A DNA stretch of 64,000 nt, from contig JAQFVV010000255.1 in NCBI GenBank assembly GCA_028023455.1, positions 1,205,699-1,269,698 on the forward strand, read 5' to 3'. A program made the position numbers and the translations under genes. Below, in pieces: positions 22,924 through 35,648 of the stretch. Each line of letters begins with the position of its first letter. Position 1 is the first letter of the stretch. The notes under the pieces are model-generated. The model saw only the letters and a list, made by a program, of their open reading frames with translations. It was not told where the DNA came from and made no database searches. Origin of the DNA: Epiperipatus broadwayi. Taxonomy: Eukaryota; Onychophora; Udeonychophora; Euonychophora; Peripatidae.

Positions 22924-23020
22924 ATATATATATATGTTAAAACGAAGATTTGCACGGGTTAAATATATAAAATACATATTTTGCGGGTTCATCCGTGTTA
23001 AAAACTTTTAATATCAATAT

Positions 23021-23060
23021 ACTGACGTTTCGACTTGGTCACACAAGCCATCCACAGAGT
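23021..23060 (-). ncRNA. Hammerhead-like motif in PLE 3' UTR (minus copy)
   Basis: Same sequence as 25557-25596, inverted. Box 1 is CUGUGGA (23051-23057), stem II is GGCUUG/CAAGUC, GAAA is intact and GUC follows. Confidence 0.4.
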
Positions 23061-23151
23061 TATAAAAAGGTAGAAAGACGGTTGTAGAGGCGCTACAATC
23101 ACTGGTTTGAATAAAACATTAAAAATCCCACCAATAGCAAAAATGTTAAAT

Positions 23152-24565
23152 TTAAGAATGTTTTTTAAAGAAATCTTTCCAAATAGGAGGAAGTTTGCAC
23201 GTATCATCTCGCTTATTGATACAATCTGGCCTTTTAAGTATCTCAATGGCTTCTCTGATTTTGCATTGGTAGAGATTATCACATCTGGATATGATCCTGG
23301 TACTAGAAAAATCTATTTTATGACCTGAATCTATAGTATGGAGTGAGAGTGCTGATGATGATGAGTGTTGTTTAACTGCATTAGCATGCTCATCTCTCCT
23401 AACACTGATGCGACGATTACTCATACCTATGTAAGAAGCTTTACAATTTTTACATGAGATTTGATAGACACCATGAGATTCAAGAGGGATTGAATCCTTA
23501 GGCTTGGTTATTATATTGCTGATCTTTTGATGAGCAGAAAATGCTGTATCTATATTATAGCGTTTTAATATACGTCCGATACTGTCTGTAGTTCCTTTTA
23601 CATATGGAACACAAATCCTAATAGCTGACTTATCATCTTTTTGTTTCCTATTTTGGGCTTGAAATAAGGCTTTTTTTATAAATTTGTAATTATAACTATT
23701 TGCTAATAAAACACTATTAATATGATTTATTTCTTCTTTCAGATGTGTGTCATCTGAAAGGTTAATTGCTCTATTTAAAAGAGTTTTGGCTACAGAAACT
23801 ATCTGAGTTGGGTGATGATGAGAATGGAAATGTAAATATCTGTCTGTGTGTGTATCCTTTCTGTAAATAGAAAAAGATAAACTATTTGGTGTTCTGGTGA
23901 CTAGAACATCAAGAAAAGGGAGTTTTCCATCAGACTCTGTCTCCATTGTAAATTTAATATGAGGATACATATTATTTAAATGTAAGAAAAAATCATCTAA
24001 TGTATTTTTTCCATGTTGCCATATGACAAAAGTGTCATCTATGTATCTGAGCCAAATGAGAGGTTTTAAAGATGATGATTCTAAAGCACGAGTTTCTATA
24101 TATTCCATGAATAAATCAGCTATTACTCCTGAGATAGGTGAGCCCATAGGAGTACCAAAAACTTGTCTGTAATGCTGTCCATTGTATACAAAATATGTAT
24201 TTAAGAGACAATGTTTAATCAAAGCAATAATATGGTCTGGTAAATTGCAACGTTGTGAGATTATATTTAAAGCTTCATCAATTGGAATGTTTGTAAACAA
24301 AGACACGACATCAAAACTGACCAGAATGTCCCTAGCATTAATTTTTAAACTTTTTAAAACAGAAATAAAATGAAGAGAGTTTTTAATATATGATTTAATA
24401 GATGGGATTGTAGGTTTAATGAAATCCGATAAGTATCTAGCTAAAATATGAGTTGGAGAACCTATTGCACTTACTATTGGACGAAGAGGGGTATCTGGTT
24501 TGTGAATTTTTGGAAGTCCATAAAATTTTGGACAGACACAAGATTTTTCACGAGGGATTATTTTA
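23152..24565 (-). pseudogene. Penelope-like RT plus GIY-YIG nuclease, 5' truncated
   Basis: The open frame runs from 24609 to the stop at 23152 (485 codons), but its first 14 codons are antisense of the plus copy; PLE sequence starts near NKIIPREKS. Domains by frame residue: YGLPKIHKPDTPLRPIVS (30-47), RT motif A FDVVSLF (99-105), motif B GTPMGSPIS (152-160), motif C YIDDTF (189-194), KLPFLDVLV, then GIY-YIG (GVYQI at 380, YIGMSNRRISVRRDEH to 408) and a C-terminal IREAIEI with the likely metal-binding Glu. RT and nuclease cores look intact with no internal stop; the N-terminal region normally preceding the LPKIHK motif is absent. In this family the RT primes at a cut made by the nuclease. Confidence 0.92.
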
Positions 24566-25465
24566 TTTGGCTCAGATACGTAGATGACACTTTTGTCATA
24601 TGGCAACATGGAAAAAATACATTAGATGATTTTTTCTTACATTTAAATAATATGCATCCTCATATTAAATTTACAATGGAGACAGAGTCTGATGGAAAAC
24701 TCCCTTTTCTTGATGTTCTAGTCACCAGAACACCAAATAGTTTATCTTTTTCTATTTACAGATACACACACAGACAGATATTTACATTTCCATTCTCATC
24801 ATCACCCAACTCAGATAGTTTCTGTAGCCAAAACTCTTTTAAATAGAGCAATTAACCTTTCAGATGACACATATCTGAAAGAAGAAATAAATCATATTAA
24901 TAGTGTTTTATTAGCAAATAGTTATAATTACAAATTTATAAAAAAAGCCTTATTTCAAGCCCAAAATAGGAAACAAAAAGATGATAAGTCAGCTATTAGG
25001 ATTTGTGTTCCATATGTAAAAGGAACTACAGACAGTATCGGATGTATATTAAAATGCTATAATATAGATACAGCATTTTCTGCTCATCAAAAGATCAGCA
25101 ATATAATAACCAAGCCTAAGGATTCAATCCCTCTTGAATCTCATGGTGTCTATCAAATCTCATGTAAAAATTGTAAAGCTTCTTACATAGGTATGAGTAA
25201 TCGTCGCATCAGTGTTAGGAGAGATGAGCATGCTAATGCAGTTAAACAACACTCATCATCATCAGCACTCTCACTCCATACTATAGATTCAGGTCATAAA
25301 ATAGATTTTTCTAGTACCAGGATCATATCCAGATGTGATAATCTCTACCAATGCAAAATCAGAGAAGCCATTGAGATACTTAAAAGGCCAGATTGTATCA
25401 ATAAGCGAGATGATACATGCAAACTTCCTCCTATTTGGAAAGATTTCTTTAAAAAACATTCTTAA
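24566..25465 (+). pseudogene. Penelope-like RT end plus GIY-YIG, plus copy, frameshifted
   Basis: Starts inside RT motif C (WLRYVDDTFVIWQHG), so motifs A and B are missing. At 24761 five bases present in the minus copy (AAAGG) are absent, shifting the frame after SFSIYR. Beyond this the original frame continues open to the stop at 25465, including GVYQISCKNCKASYIG and the terminal KLPPIWKDFFKKHS, the same C-terminus as the minus copy. Few other differences separate the copies. Confidence 0.9.
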
Positions 25466-25556
25466 ATTTAACATTTTTGCTATTGGTGGGATTTTTAATG
25501 TTTTATTCAAACCAGTGATTGTAGCGCCTCTACAACCGTCTTTCTACCTTTTTATA

Positions 25557-25596
25557 ACTCTGTGGATGGCTTGTGTGACCAAGTCGAAACGTCAGT
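25557..25596 (+). ncRNA. Hammerhead-like motif in PLE 3' UTR (plus copy)
   Basis: About 90 bp after the stop. Box 1 is CUGUGGA (25560-25566) and stem II is GGCUUG/CAAGUC with loop UGUGAC. GAAA is at 25586-25589, stem III AC/GU, C17 at 25593. Stem I ACU/AGU is only 3 bp. One critical core change, A6 to U, predicts loss of activity; position 7 is not essential. The order and spacing are those of the PLE hammerheads described in animals. Confidence 0.45.
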
Positions 25597-25662
25597 ATAT
25601 TGATATTAAAAGTTTTTAACACGGATGAACCCGCAAAATATGTATTTTATATATATATTGGA

Positions 25663-27344
25663 TATCTAATGAAAATGATTGTTTTACATTGGCAGGAGTG
25701 CTGAAAAATATCTTAGCATCATTTGGTTAATTATTCAAAACTGAAGATAACATATAAATTTGAAAAATGTGTATATAATTTTATTGTAAATATTTGATTT
25801 ATAGTTCTTTAGTTATATGGGCATTAAAATGTGTAAGAGAGAAACTCTTTTATGAAAGTTAGAGTAAGCCATATATAAATAAGACTGAATTTACATGTGG
25901 CATATATGGATTTCACTATTGTTACAAACTTATTAGATGTGCTACTTCTTATAAGACAAATATGCAAATGGAAAAACTGGAAATTATATACTACTGTAAG
26001 TATATATTATGTGTGCTTATTATTGAATACTGTTCTATAATTAAATTTTTATAAATTTTAATTATATATATATATATATATTCTTACTTAAGGAAAACTA
26101 AGATTGACTTTACAGCTAACTATGGGATAATTATACTAAACTACAGTCAAGTTACATAAATAATGATTATTAAGACAATTAAGATTCGGACTAGTTCAAG
26201 ATATACTATTAACATATAGTATCTAATAAAATCAATATTTTCTAATAATTAACTATAAGAAACTTATTAAATTAAAATATAATAACACCTATGTTTACAA
26301 TAAATAATTAGGGTTCTAAGTAGAATACTCAGTTAATTCATTTTGCTAATAAATTTAATTTACAATTAGCTCATTATTGTAATAAAATATGGTTCGATTA
26401 AAATAACAAATACAATTATGAAACTCTTTACATGAGACATTCAGCCAGGTATAATGGCTTAAACATTGAGAATACATCCTAAAAATACATTCCCAATGGC
26501 GTAAGAATATTACCCCTTACTAAATTCACATAACAAAACTACAACGTAATACTCTCATGTCTTTAAACACACATACAATAAACCTAACATATGATTTACA
26601 AATTTATTATGGAAATAATAAATTAATTCCTACTCCTTTAATAAAAATATTAATTGAAAATTTAACATCAACTGATAATTTTTCTTCATCATCTTTTAAT
26701 ACAAACTTTACAATTCTTTTAAAAGTAATCTCAGGTTCATTTCTTAAACTAATAATAAACAACAAATTAAGGACCTGTAATTAAATATGGTGAGGGATTT
26801 TACATAATATCTAATTACCCTTACAAAAATAATAACAACAAGCAACTAAGATAACTTAATGATTCTAAACATTAAATTCATTTAATATTAATGTTTAACC
26901 ATAAAAATATAAACAAAATAAGATTCTGAAAATCACTGTACAATTTTTATTTATTTTATGTGGCATTCTTAAAATATATTTTGTTATAGTGGCAATATTT
27001 AGTACCTCAAATTAATGTTGGATCATTTTAAAGTAATGACCAATGATTATACCTTTTATAATAATAATAATTATGATTATACACTTTATTACTCAATCAA
27101 GTATAATAGTAATAATATTTTGAGTAATCTTTACGAATCATGTGCAAACAAGTAATGTTTAAAACCATTAATTTTTATAGATCATGCATGTGGAATGAAG
27201 AATCAATGAATGATACACAAACGAATTAAACTCTCAACAATAAATTAATTTAAAACAATTAACAATATTATTATAGGTGAACAATATTATAACTATTATA
27301 CAATAAGATTATAAAAATTTAAAAATATTTATAAACTGTAATAT
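25663..27344. other. AT-rich DNA, no gene seen
   Basis: A 75-codon open frame at 26557-26784 has no recognisable motif. No repeats found that recur elsewhere. Confidence 0.5.
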
Positions 27345-27705
27345 ATACATTGTACAGGCTTAACACCTACATTTATATATGTAATATATGCAGGATTTGA
27401 ACTCAAACTTTCACACAACCCACAACTCTCTGTACCATCTTATATTGCTGACTCATCTTATCACACACATGTTGAAAAAATATATACTCACCAATATACA
27501 TAAACCAGCACTCATCGGTTGGTCCAGATTACCATGTGGAGATGGTAATATGGACCAACTGATGAGTGCTGGTTTAGTACAAAATATGTATAGTGATGAT
27601 TATTTATCTTTTCAACATGTGTGTGGTCAGGTGGATCAGCAATATAAGATAGCATTGAGAGTTGTGGGTCATGTAAAAGTCTGAATTCGAAAACTGTAAT
27701 ATACA
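27345..27705. repeat. Family B foldback (two inverted partial units, tails out)
   Basis: Positions 27352-27533 are family B tail and ribozyme region on the minus strand; 27531-27700 repeat it on the plus strand. The right ribozyme (27554-27597) has intact CUGAUGA and stem II partly kept, but GAAA is AAAA and stem I is broken. The left one lacks about 10 bases including box 2. The box B-like sequence reads AATTCGAAAACTG on the right and is decayed. Confidence 0.8.
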
Positions 27706-29074
27706 AAATTAACATTATCTAAAATTAAAATATTTATACAACAAATATTAAAAGTAAATAAAAAATAAGATAACCTTTATTCCGACTATATAAAAATAAA
27801 ATAAATCTTACAGTAAACATGATGATATATTATTTTACTTAATAAAAACAATAACATTCTATTGTTTTGTGGTGGGAAAATAATAATAAATATCCCAATT
27901 TCTAAACTTAATTGCTACATTTATAATATCTCAATATATTTATTATTATGTAATTCTTAAGTATACGTTTAGATCTAAAATACACCTATCTAAACTCAAT
28001 ACAAAGTAAAAATATTTTAAAATTATTAAAATACTCCCTTTGCAGTTCAGCAAAGCATCATCTTAATATTTTACCATACTCTGATATTCTAATACCAGAA
28101 AACTTAAATAAAGAAAAATATTAATACCTCCCTTTGCAAATTACCTACTTATGAAAAAAGTATTTCAAATATAACTTCATGGGTTTTCTCTATTTTAAAT
28201 ATGTCTATATTCCTTATTGCAAATTTAAAAAAAATATTTATAAATTATATTGCTTGATATTTTATTTTTTATTATTTTTTTTATATTCATCATAGCATTC
28301 AAATCATTCTTTCATTACTCTCACTTCAATCCAATTCAAATATGCATTTGAGTTTAATGATCTCTAATATTTATATTTGTAGAAATATTAATCATTCCTC
28401 TCCTATTTTTTATATTATGACAAACATTGGACATTTCAATATCATTTATGATAGAAGTTATTTTTATATCTCATCTTGCCGTCACATAAACTACCAACTT
28501 CTAACAGATTCCAGTGGTGATTGACAGTGATTATAGTGTGGGATATGGAATAATAACAATAATAACTTAAATGAGTAAAAAAAGCATCATGAATAATGCT
28601 AAAATAATAAGTCCATATTTAGCAGACACCTAAAAATTCATGTCATGTCTATAAGGGAATGCAACTTACCATGAAAAATACTATACAGTCCTTTATTATC
28701 TGCATATTAAATAAATTCAAACTGTGACAATATAGCTCACACATAACATCCTTTCAAACATATCTCTAAATACCTAGGATTTCATATAACAACTACTCTC
28801 CTGATCATCATCCTATCTCTTCCACATACTGAATAACTCTATTAACATCCTAAAAATGTACAAGCCAAATTATAAAATAATTTCCAAACCACTTTACTAA
28901 AAAAAAAAACAAAGATCTAAATTCATTTCAAGACAGTTTTAAATAATTTTTTTTTCAAGTACAAATGATCTCGATAAACACATACATCAATATTATACAT
29001 TTATTCATTTGTAGTTACATGATATAATTTACAATACTTTCTCTTCCTCTTTCCTTCTTTATTTTTGCTTTTTA
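27706..29074. other. AT-rich DNA, no gene seen
   Basis: Only short open frames without motifs. Confidence 0.5.
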
Positions 29075-29455
29075 ATATAACATATAATAACAACATTTCA
29101 CTCTTCTTACACTTTAAAGTAAACTATATTTATTTATTCATTCTTCACAGTTTTGATTGTTCCTAGCAGTCTTCCTCAGATCTACAAAATTTAAATATTA
29201 TATTAATACAACCATATTTCATACATATATCTATTATAATCTTATAAGTTTAATGAATAGTGATATTAATAATTAAGTTGATAAAATTGTAAGATTATAA
29301 TAAATATATGTATGAAATATGGTTGTATTGATATAATGTTTAAATTTTGTAGATCTGTCGAAGACTGCTAGGAACAGTCAAAACTGTAAAGAATAAATAA
29401 ATATATTTTGCTTTAAAGTGTAAGAAAAGTGAAATGTTGTTATTATATGATATAA
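29075..29455. repeat. Foldback element with hammerhead-like motif in both arms
   Basis: Arms of about 165 bp (29075-29245 and 29290-29455) are nearly perfect inverted copies: ATAATAACAACATTTCAC, CTTACACTTTAAAG, AATAAATAAATAT and CATATTTCATACATATA. In the right arm CUGUCGA (29355-29361) precedes a perfect GACUG/CAGUC stem II with loop CUAGGAA and then AAAACUGU. In the left arm the box is CUGAGGA. G12 is lost in both (AAAA instead of GAAA). The distance from motif to outer end is about 70-95 bp, as in the PLE 3' ends. Confidence 0.75.
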
Positions 29456-32254
29456 TTTAGAGATCAATACTTCTATATTTCTCTGTATCTTAACAGACAA
29501 CATTCATAATGATAATACATTAATAACTCAACTATGTTATAAAATATATACATATTCAAGCACTTATGATAAACAAATATGTTTAAATATCTTTAGATAT
29601 TTCAAAGCATTCACTTGCATTCATATTTTTATATAAATCATATGATAATAATTATATAAATGTTCCATACAACCTTTCAATATTCAAGCAATATGATGCA
29701 TAATAATAAAGTACTAATTTTAAAATATATCATTTAAAAATATTATCAAACAATGCAATATAAATAATAAATAAGATTACCCATGGTCCCAACAATTAGT
29801 AGAACCATTTAATGGAGATCTGCTTCCTCTCGACTGTACATTCAAAAAAATTATAATTATTAATTACCTATCAGAAAATTAATTTCTGAATAATCCATTT
29901 TTTTATTTAATGTAAAAATTAGTCTATCTTAAGATTAAATTAAAAAAAAAAATTATAAAAAAACAGATTAGTTTAAAACATTATTTTAAAATATTAGCAT
30001 TACACTAAAATATATGAGAAAAATTTTAAAGTTGTGAAAAAGTCTCTTCTAAAGTCTCTCTTCTACTTGCAAGTTTAATGCTCCTCAAAATTTTTCTTCC
30101 TTTGCATAGTTACAGGTAAACAGTTCTGAACAAAAGATATTCTCTTCTCCCAGTGCCATTCAATAAAATGTATAACTAATAAAATAAATCTTGCAAAATC
30201 TGGGGAAAATATTGGTCATCCTGGGAAGATAAGTATTTACTTCAGTTCTTTTCCTGAATATCTATCCAGGCATGCAATATTTCCATAAAGCAATAATTAA
30301 GGATCAATTTTTATGTGAAATAAAGTACTTTTCTATGTACGTATTTTCCATTAATTCCAATGGTTATATATAACAAACATATCATGATAATTATAACTCA
30401 CATATCATATTTGCATCTCCACATTCAATTGGTAAAACATTAGTAGAATATTATATAATATAAAAATAATCCATTTATCACATTCTTTCAGCAGGCATCC
30501 ATATTTTGTTAACTAAAGGTGATTATATCTTTTTTTAAATATTCAAGACTTTTATTCTTTAAAATGCATATATTTCAACTATTTTTTTAGATAAAATGAC
30601 AGCTTTACTATCCAAGTGTTAATTAAATGATATAATATAAATTTTTAAAACAGATGCATTATAGTTACTTTATTTTAAATAAAATCATTTCAAAGCTTAT
30701 AGATTGTTTATTGGTTTTATCATAAATAAATGTTTTTCAAAACATAAAACAGTCATTTCTTTCAATTTTCCCTTCCAACACATCATTCTCAGATATAAAC
30801 TTCATTTAAATTAAGAATTAAATGTAAGATGTTTCTTTTGCATTTGTGTAACAAAACAATTATTCTCACACATCATAAAATATCTCTAAGTTAGCTTTTA
30901 ACTTAAATGCAAAATATCAATTTTCTTTTTCATTATCTCAAACTTAATAACATTATGAGAATGACTTTTTATAAATATTTTTTTCTATTTGTTAACGTAA
31001 ATTTCCTTGAAAGATTAGATTTATTATAACAAGACAAAGTTATTAAAAATAAATGTTCATTCAATCTGAGTATATTAGTTATATAAAATTCAAAGTCCTT
31101 ACATAACATAAAGTTTCCTCTGATTCTGTTGTTAAATTCTCATCAGCATTTGGTGCACATTGTGTCAACACTTAAATAACTATTATTGTCTTCCATAAAA
31201 ATCACTAGTTTTAAATTAAGCTTCAAGTAAAATTCTCTGATAGAAAACTACTGTGGTTTATTTCATCATTATTTTAAAATACTTATTAAATTATACTTTT
31301 AAAACTTTTCAATTGAATAATAATAATGATTTTAAAAAAATACTGATACAATTAGACAGATAAACAAAAAAATATTAATTATACATTTTATACTAAACTG
31401 TATTATATATTGAAACTGTATATACACACTGTCCAAACTTGATTGAACTTTTTTTATGCTGGTTTAATTTAGTAATTTCATTGGTTAATTCTGATTTTAA
31501 AACACTTGCTCATTTACATAATTAATTTCATCTTTAAAATTAAGCCTTAAAACTATGAGTTTTTATCATTTTTAAAATATTATACCAAATTATTTAATAG
31601 TCTAAATATTAAATATTTTTAACAAAATATCAAATATCTTTATTAAAACTATTTAAATATTTTAATGACTCTAAATATTAATTTTAAAACAAAATATTAC
31701 ATTTAAACATCAATAATAATTTTAACTGTTACTTTTAAAATTTTTATCTTTAGTCTTAATTTTGCTACATTTATAATATATCTAATTTTATTAATAAAGT
31801 TCCTTTTTTTCTATCTACATATATGAAAGCAAACACCTTAAACCATGTGACACTTTCAGAATATTCTAGATTAATGTCTAATTAATTATTATATAAATAA
31901 TATTTTAAACAAAATTATTATTTTAAACACATTATAGAAAATATTTATTTTTATAATTAAACTATTATATTACTATAGTATCTTTTGAATATAATAAATA
32001 TAAATTAATCTTATCTTTTAACCTTTTCCACGATGAAAATTCCAGTTGGCTGAGTAAAGTAAAACTCTAAACTTTTGAGAATCAATAGTAAAAATGTATT
32101 CATCTTTTAATATTATGTTCATTTTAGTTTCATTTGTAAAAAGTATAATTTGTCAGGTTATGACTGTAAATTAAAGTTTTTTTTAAGTAAATTTTTATTT
32201 ATAATTATAAAAATATTCGATAGTGGACAAAAAATCATAAAAAAAAATCTTAGC
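29456..32254. other. Very AT-rich DNA, no gene seen
   Basis: Nearly 2.8 kb without an open frame of note, any tRNA-like box pair or any recognised repeat. Confidence 0.5.
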
Positions 32255-32945
32255 AAATTACAGTGTGATGCAACATCATTGATTTCCCTCCCCAATTTAT
32301 GTTATTATAAAAATTAAGAATTTTTTAGTAAAATCTTACCATATTTCTAAAAATAATTATATTTTCAGCATATTTTACAAAAATACATTATAATATGTAA
32401 ATAAATGCCAGAAAAATATTCTAAAACATTAATTTTTGTTAGAAAATCAAATAAACAGCTTGTGGAAATCTAAACTTTAGACAGATATCAAAATTGTTGC
32501 TATTCACTGGTTTTTTTTTTTTAATTTACGTTCGTGTAAAAATATAGAATTTTTTAATAAAATCTTGCTACTTTTGTAAAATAACTATATTTTCAGCATA
32601 TTTTATGAAAATAATTTATAATATGGATGAAAAATAATAAAAAAAAACACTCTAAAACATATATTTTCATTTTCAGTGGTGAAAATTATTTATCGGCGGT
32701 CTTTTTTGACCAAATAATCATCAGCCAATCAGCATTTAGAACAGACTGCCTCCTCCTTTTGTTAGACTTAAAATGTCACTATTATTGATTTTTTACTTGT
32801 AAAATAATTCAAGAGATGGCAGCATCTTATTGGACTTTTTCTAAGCTTTCAAACAAGTGTAAAATCATCACCGTAGCTCAAAAAATGACCAATTTCGAGT
32901 GACCTAAAGCCATTGATGTGGATTAGCATCCAGAGCTCAGTAAGA
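32255..32945 (+). repeat. Family F: internal duplication plus segment shared with 39.7-40.2 kb
   Basis: 32255-32420 and 32490-32660 are diverged direct copies (AATTTATGTTATTATAAAAATTAAG-like start, then AAAATCTTACCA and ATATTTTCAGCATATTTTA). The following part (about 32690-32830), with AGCCAATCAG and GATTTTTTACTTGTAAAATA, recurs at 39730-40215 in the same orientation. No coding frame. It could be LTR-like; no terminal motif was found. Confidence 0.6.
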
Positions 32946-34907
32946 GTTAAACAATATATTATATTATTTTATTACTTAATTTATCTTAAATGACTTTAAA
33001 CTATTTAATACATCTTTACAGGCTTCTATTTACTAAGTTTGAACTCATATTACCTATAAAATCACAATTACACATTACAAAATAACATTTTTTTAAAAAA
33101 AAAATAGCTACATTTAAAATCCTGCCTAAATTATCTGCACCAAGTATAAGAGCACAATATATACAAAATAATTTTACAATTTTACAAAATCATTTTTATG
33201 ATTTCATTTCTAATAAGTTTATTTTTATGTTTCATTTATTTTAGAATTTAAAAAGTTACTGTCACATATTTTTATTTAAAAGACTTTTTAATTAAAATAA
33301 ATTTGCTAGAAACATACTGTAATTAACGAATCAATAGTAAAGTTTACAATTGTTGCAATACTAACATGTATGCACTTCCATTTAACAAATATTTTGAATT
33401 ATCATTAATCTAAATTGTCCTTATCCATAATTCTTAATAGGGTCATTTTAATATTTTTTTAAATTTTTGTTTATTTCTCCAGCCCCTTAACAAATAATAT
33501 ATCAAAGTCATTATATATAAATTACATTTGTTTTAAGATTTTAAGAAAGCTATTCATACATTAAACATTTAATTTTAAAAATAGAATGATATTCTTGCTT
33601 TTATGAATGTGTCATATTCATTACATCATAACTCTTTAACAGCATGTTCATCTTTCCACATAATAGATGGAAATCAATCGCTATTTGTGGAAGAGTGGCA
33701 TAATAGAAAAGTAATGATCTGACAACATGAGCTTGAAGATTCTGGTATTGCTACCTATATCTCACCTGATAAGTGAACGTTGTTCATAAAACGCACCTAT
33801 AGAAAAAAAGATTTTTTTGTTGATGATTATTTGTAGTGGGATTGAGTTGAGATAAAGATTAAAAAACTTGATATTATTTCTTTAGGTTATCAAAAATTAA
33901 AAACAAACAGATTTTCAGTGAATCATTTCTAATAACTTTTAATTATATTTAATTAACTTTTGGGAAAAAGAATTATTTAAAATAATCTATTTAATACCCT
34001 ATTATTTTATAAGTTTTAAAAAAATTAAAATGTTTTGCTTGATAATTTTTTTTTAAGTATTAATTAATTGTAAACATTTAAATTCATTTTTAATTAACTC
34101 CATACATTCAACTGTTCATTATTAAAGTTTATTAAAGACATTTGGTTAATTGGTAAACAGAAAATTAATTATATAGGAAAGAGATGCAAAAAAGGAATGG
34201 AAATCATTTTGTTTTCTAAATTGTAATTAGTAATTTATTGATAAACCAAAGGTAGTTTTAAAAAAATTATTTTAAAAAATCTATATTTCGTGTAATTTTG
34301 GTTAAAATTTTTGAAAAAATTAAAAATCATATTAAATTTATAAAATGGTCAAATTATATATATATATATATAGTAATGAATATTTCTTTATGATGAGATT
34401 AAGATTTACATGTCATTTTAAGTAAATAAAGCAGCTAATAATTAATACTTTCAAATATGAAATAATCCAATTGCTTCAAAGATAGATAGTTATTCTTTAG
34501 ATTGTTTTTCAACGTATTTTTATACTAATGAAAGTCTATAATAGACTTTAATTAATTTGTTTTATCTTATTTATTAATTAAAAAGAATTGTAGAATGTTA
34601 TTATATGCACGTGGGTAAACAAACAGTAAATGATTTTGGTTTTTAAATAATATTTATAAAAACACATTAAGTATACTCATACAATATTTACCATGTAATA
34701 TATAACAGGAATTGTTACCTTGAAACAAAAAATAATAATAATATCACAGAAAATGGACATATGTACTAAAAATTTCCCCTCCGAAAATGTAGAACGTGAT
34801 TGCAGAGTATGCTGGGATTTTCAACAGAAATGCTAATAAACATATTTTTTTATAAACAAATTAAACCAAAAAAAATGGAACAAAAACCACAAAAAATACA
34901 TATTAAT
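32946..34907. other. AT-rich DNA, no gene seen
   Basis: No recognisable coding or repeat signal apart from a short TA tract at about 34356. Confidence 0.5.
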
Positions 34908-35648
34908 TATAATACATTTAATAAGCCATTCAAGCTATTGTGCGCTTTTTACGAGTGTTAAATAATAAATGAGTACTTTCACTTCCAACACAAGATATAG
35001 CATTTACGAAAGAATAAAATGAATCCACTTATTCTATCCAACCCAAATTCTTATATATGGGCAAATCTTAAGTACTGTATGTGAAAGCATGAGGATAGAC
35101 CACTCACTTTAAACCACTGTTTACGATATCTGAATGAATGACATCGACGAAATTATCTAGAATTTACTAGACGTCACTCACAAATGAAACTTTAAACATA
35201 TGTAAATAAACATTTATTTTAGTGCTGTTTCCAATTGTAATACATTTAATCAGCCATTCAAGCTATTGTGCACTTTTTACGAGTGTTAAATAATAAATGA
35301 GTACTTTCACTTCCAACACAAGATATAGTATTTAGGAAAGAATAAAATGAATCCATTTATTCTATCCAACCAAATGCTTATATATGGGCAAATCTTAAGT
35401 ACTGTAAGTGAAAGTGTGAGAATAGACCACTAATGCTTTCACTTACAGTACTTAAGATTTGCCCATATATAAGCATTTGGGTTGGATAGAATAAGTGGAT
35501 TCATTTTCTTTCCTAAATACTATATCTTGTGTTGGGAGTGAAAGTACTCATTTATTATTTAACACTCGTAAAAAGCGCACAATAGCTTGAATGGCTGATT
35601 AAATGTATTACAATTAAAAACAGTGCTAAAATAAATGTTTATTTACAT
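34908..35648. repeat. Direct plus inverted repeat cluster
   Basis: A unit of about 200 bp (GCCATTCAAGCTATTGTGC, ACGAGTGTTAAATAATAAAT, CCAACACAAGATATAG, ATATATGGGCAAATCTTAAG) occurs at 34911-35105, again in the same orientation at 35228-35430, and inverted at 35434-35648. The last two form a near-perfect hairpin with about 215-bp arms and a 20-bp spacer. No hammerhead or tRNA motif was found in it. Confidence 0.85.

Larger units (their letters stand above)
22924..25662. mobile_element. Two Penelope-like copies joined head to head
   Basis: A minus copy (about 22935-24565) and a plus copy (about 24566-25660) are nearly identical inverted repeats of about 1.1 kb, with their 5'-truncated ends joined at about 24565 and their 3' ends outward. 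The outer edges lie in (TA)n tracts. Shared landmarks from stop codon to end are CTATTGGTGGG, GTAGCGCCTCTACAACCG, the hammerhead-like block, CGGATGAACCCGC and AAAATATGTATTTTATA. The identity is high, so the structure is recent or gene-converted. A palindromic miniature of the same ends lies at 55495-55695 and an old copy at 51990-53560. Confidence 0.9.

Noticed and set aside
20353-23011. Plus-strand frames of up to 150 codons over the RTE-type LINE
   Set aside because: Antisense shadows of the minus-strand endonuclease and reverse transcriptase.
24448-24565. N-terminal 39 residues of the plus-strand frame MSWRTYCTY...
   Set aside because: Antisense of the minus PLE copy read through the inverted junction; PLE sequence on the plus strand begins at WLRYVDD.
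33660-33800. A tRNA-like segment (GAAGAGTGGCATAATAG ... GGTATTGCTACC)
   Set aside because: Box B is too poor and no acceptor stem forms.
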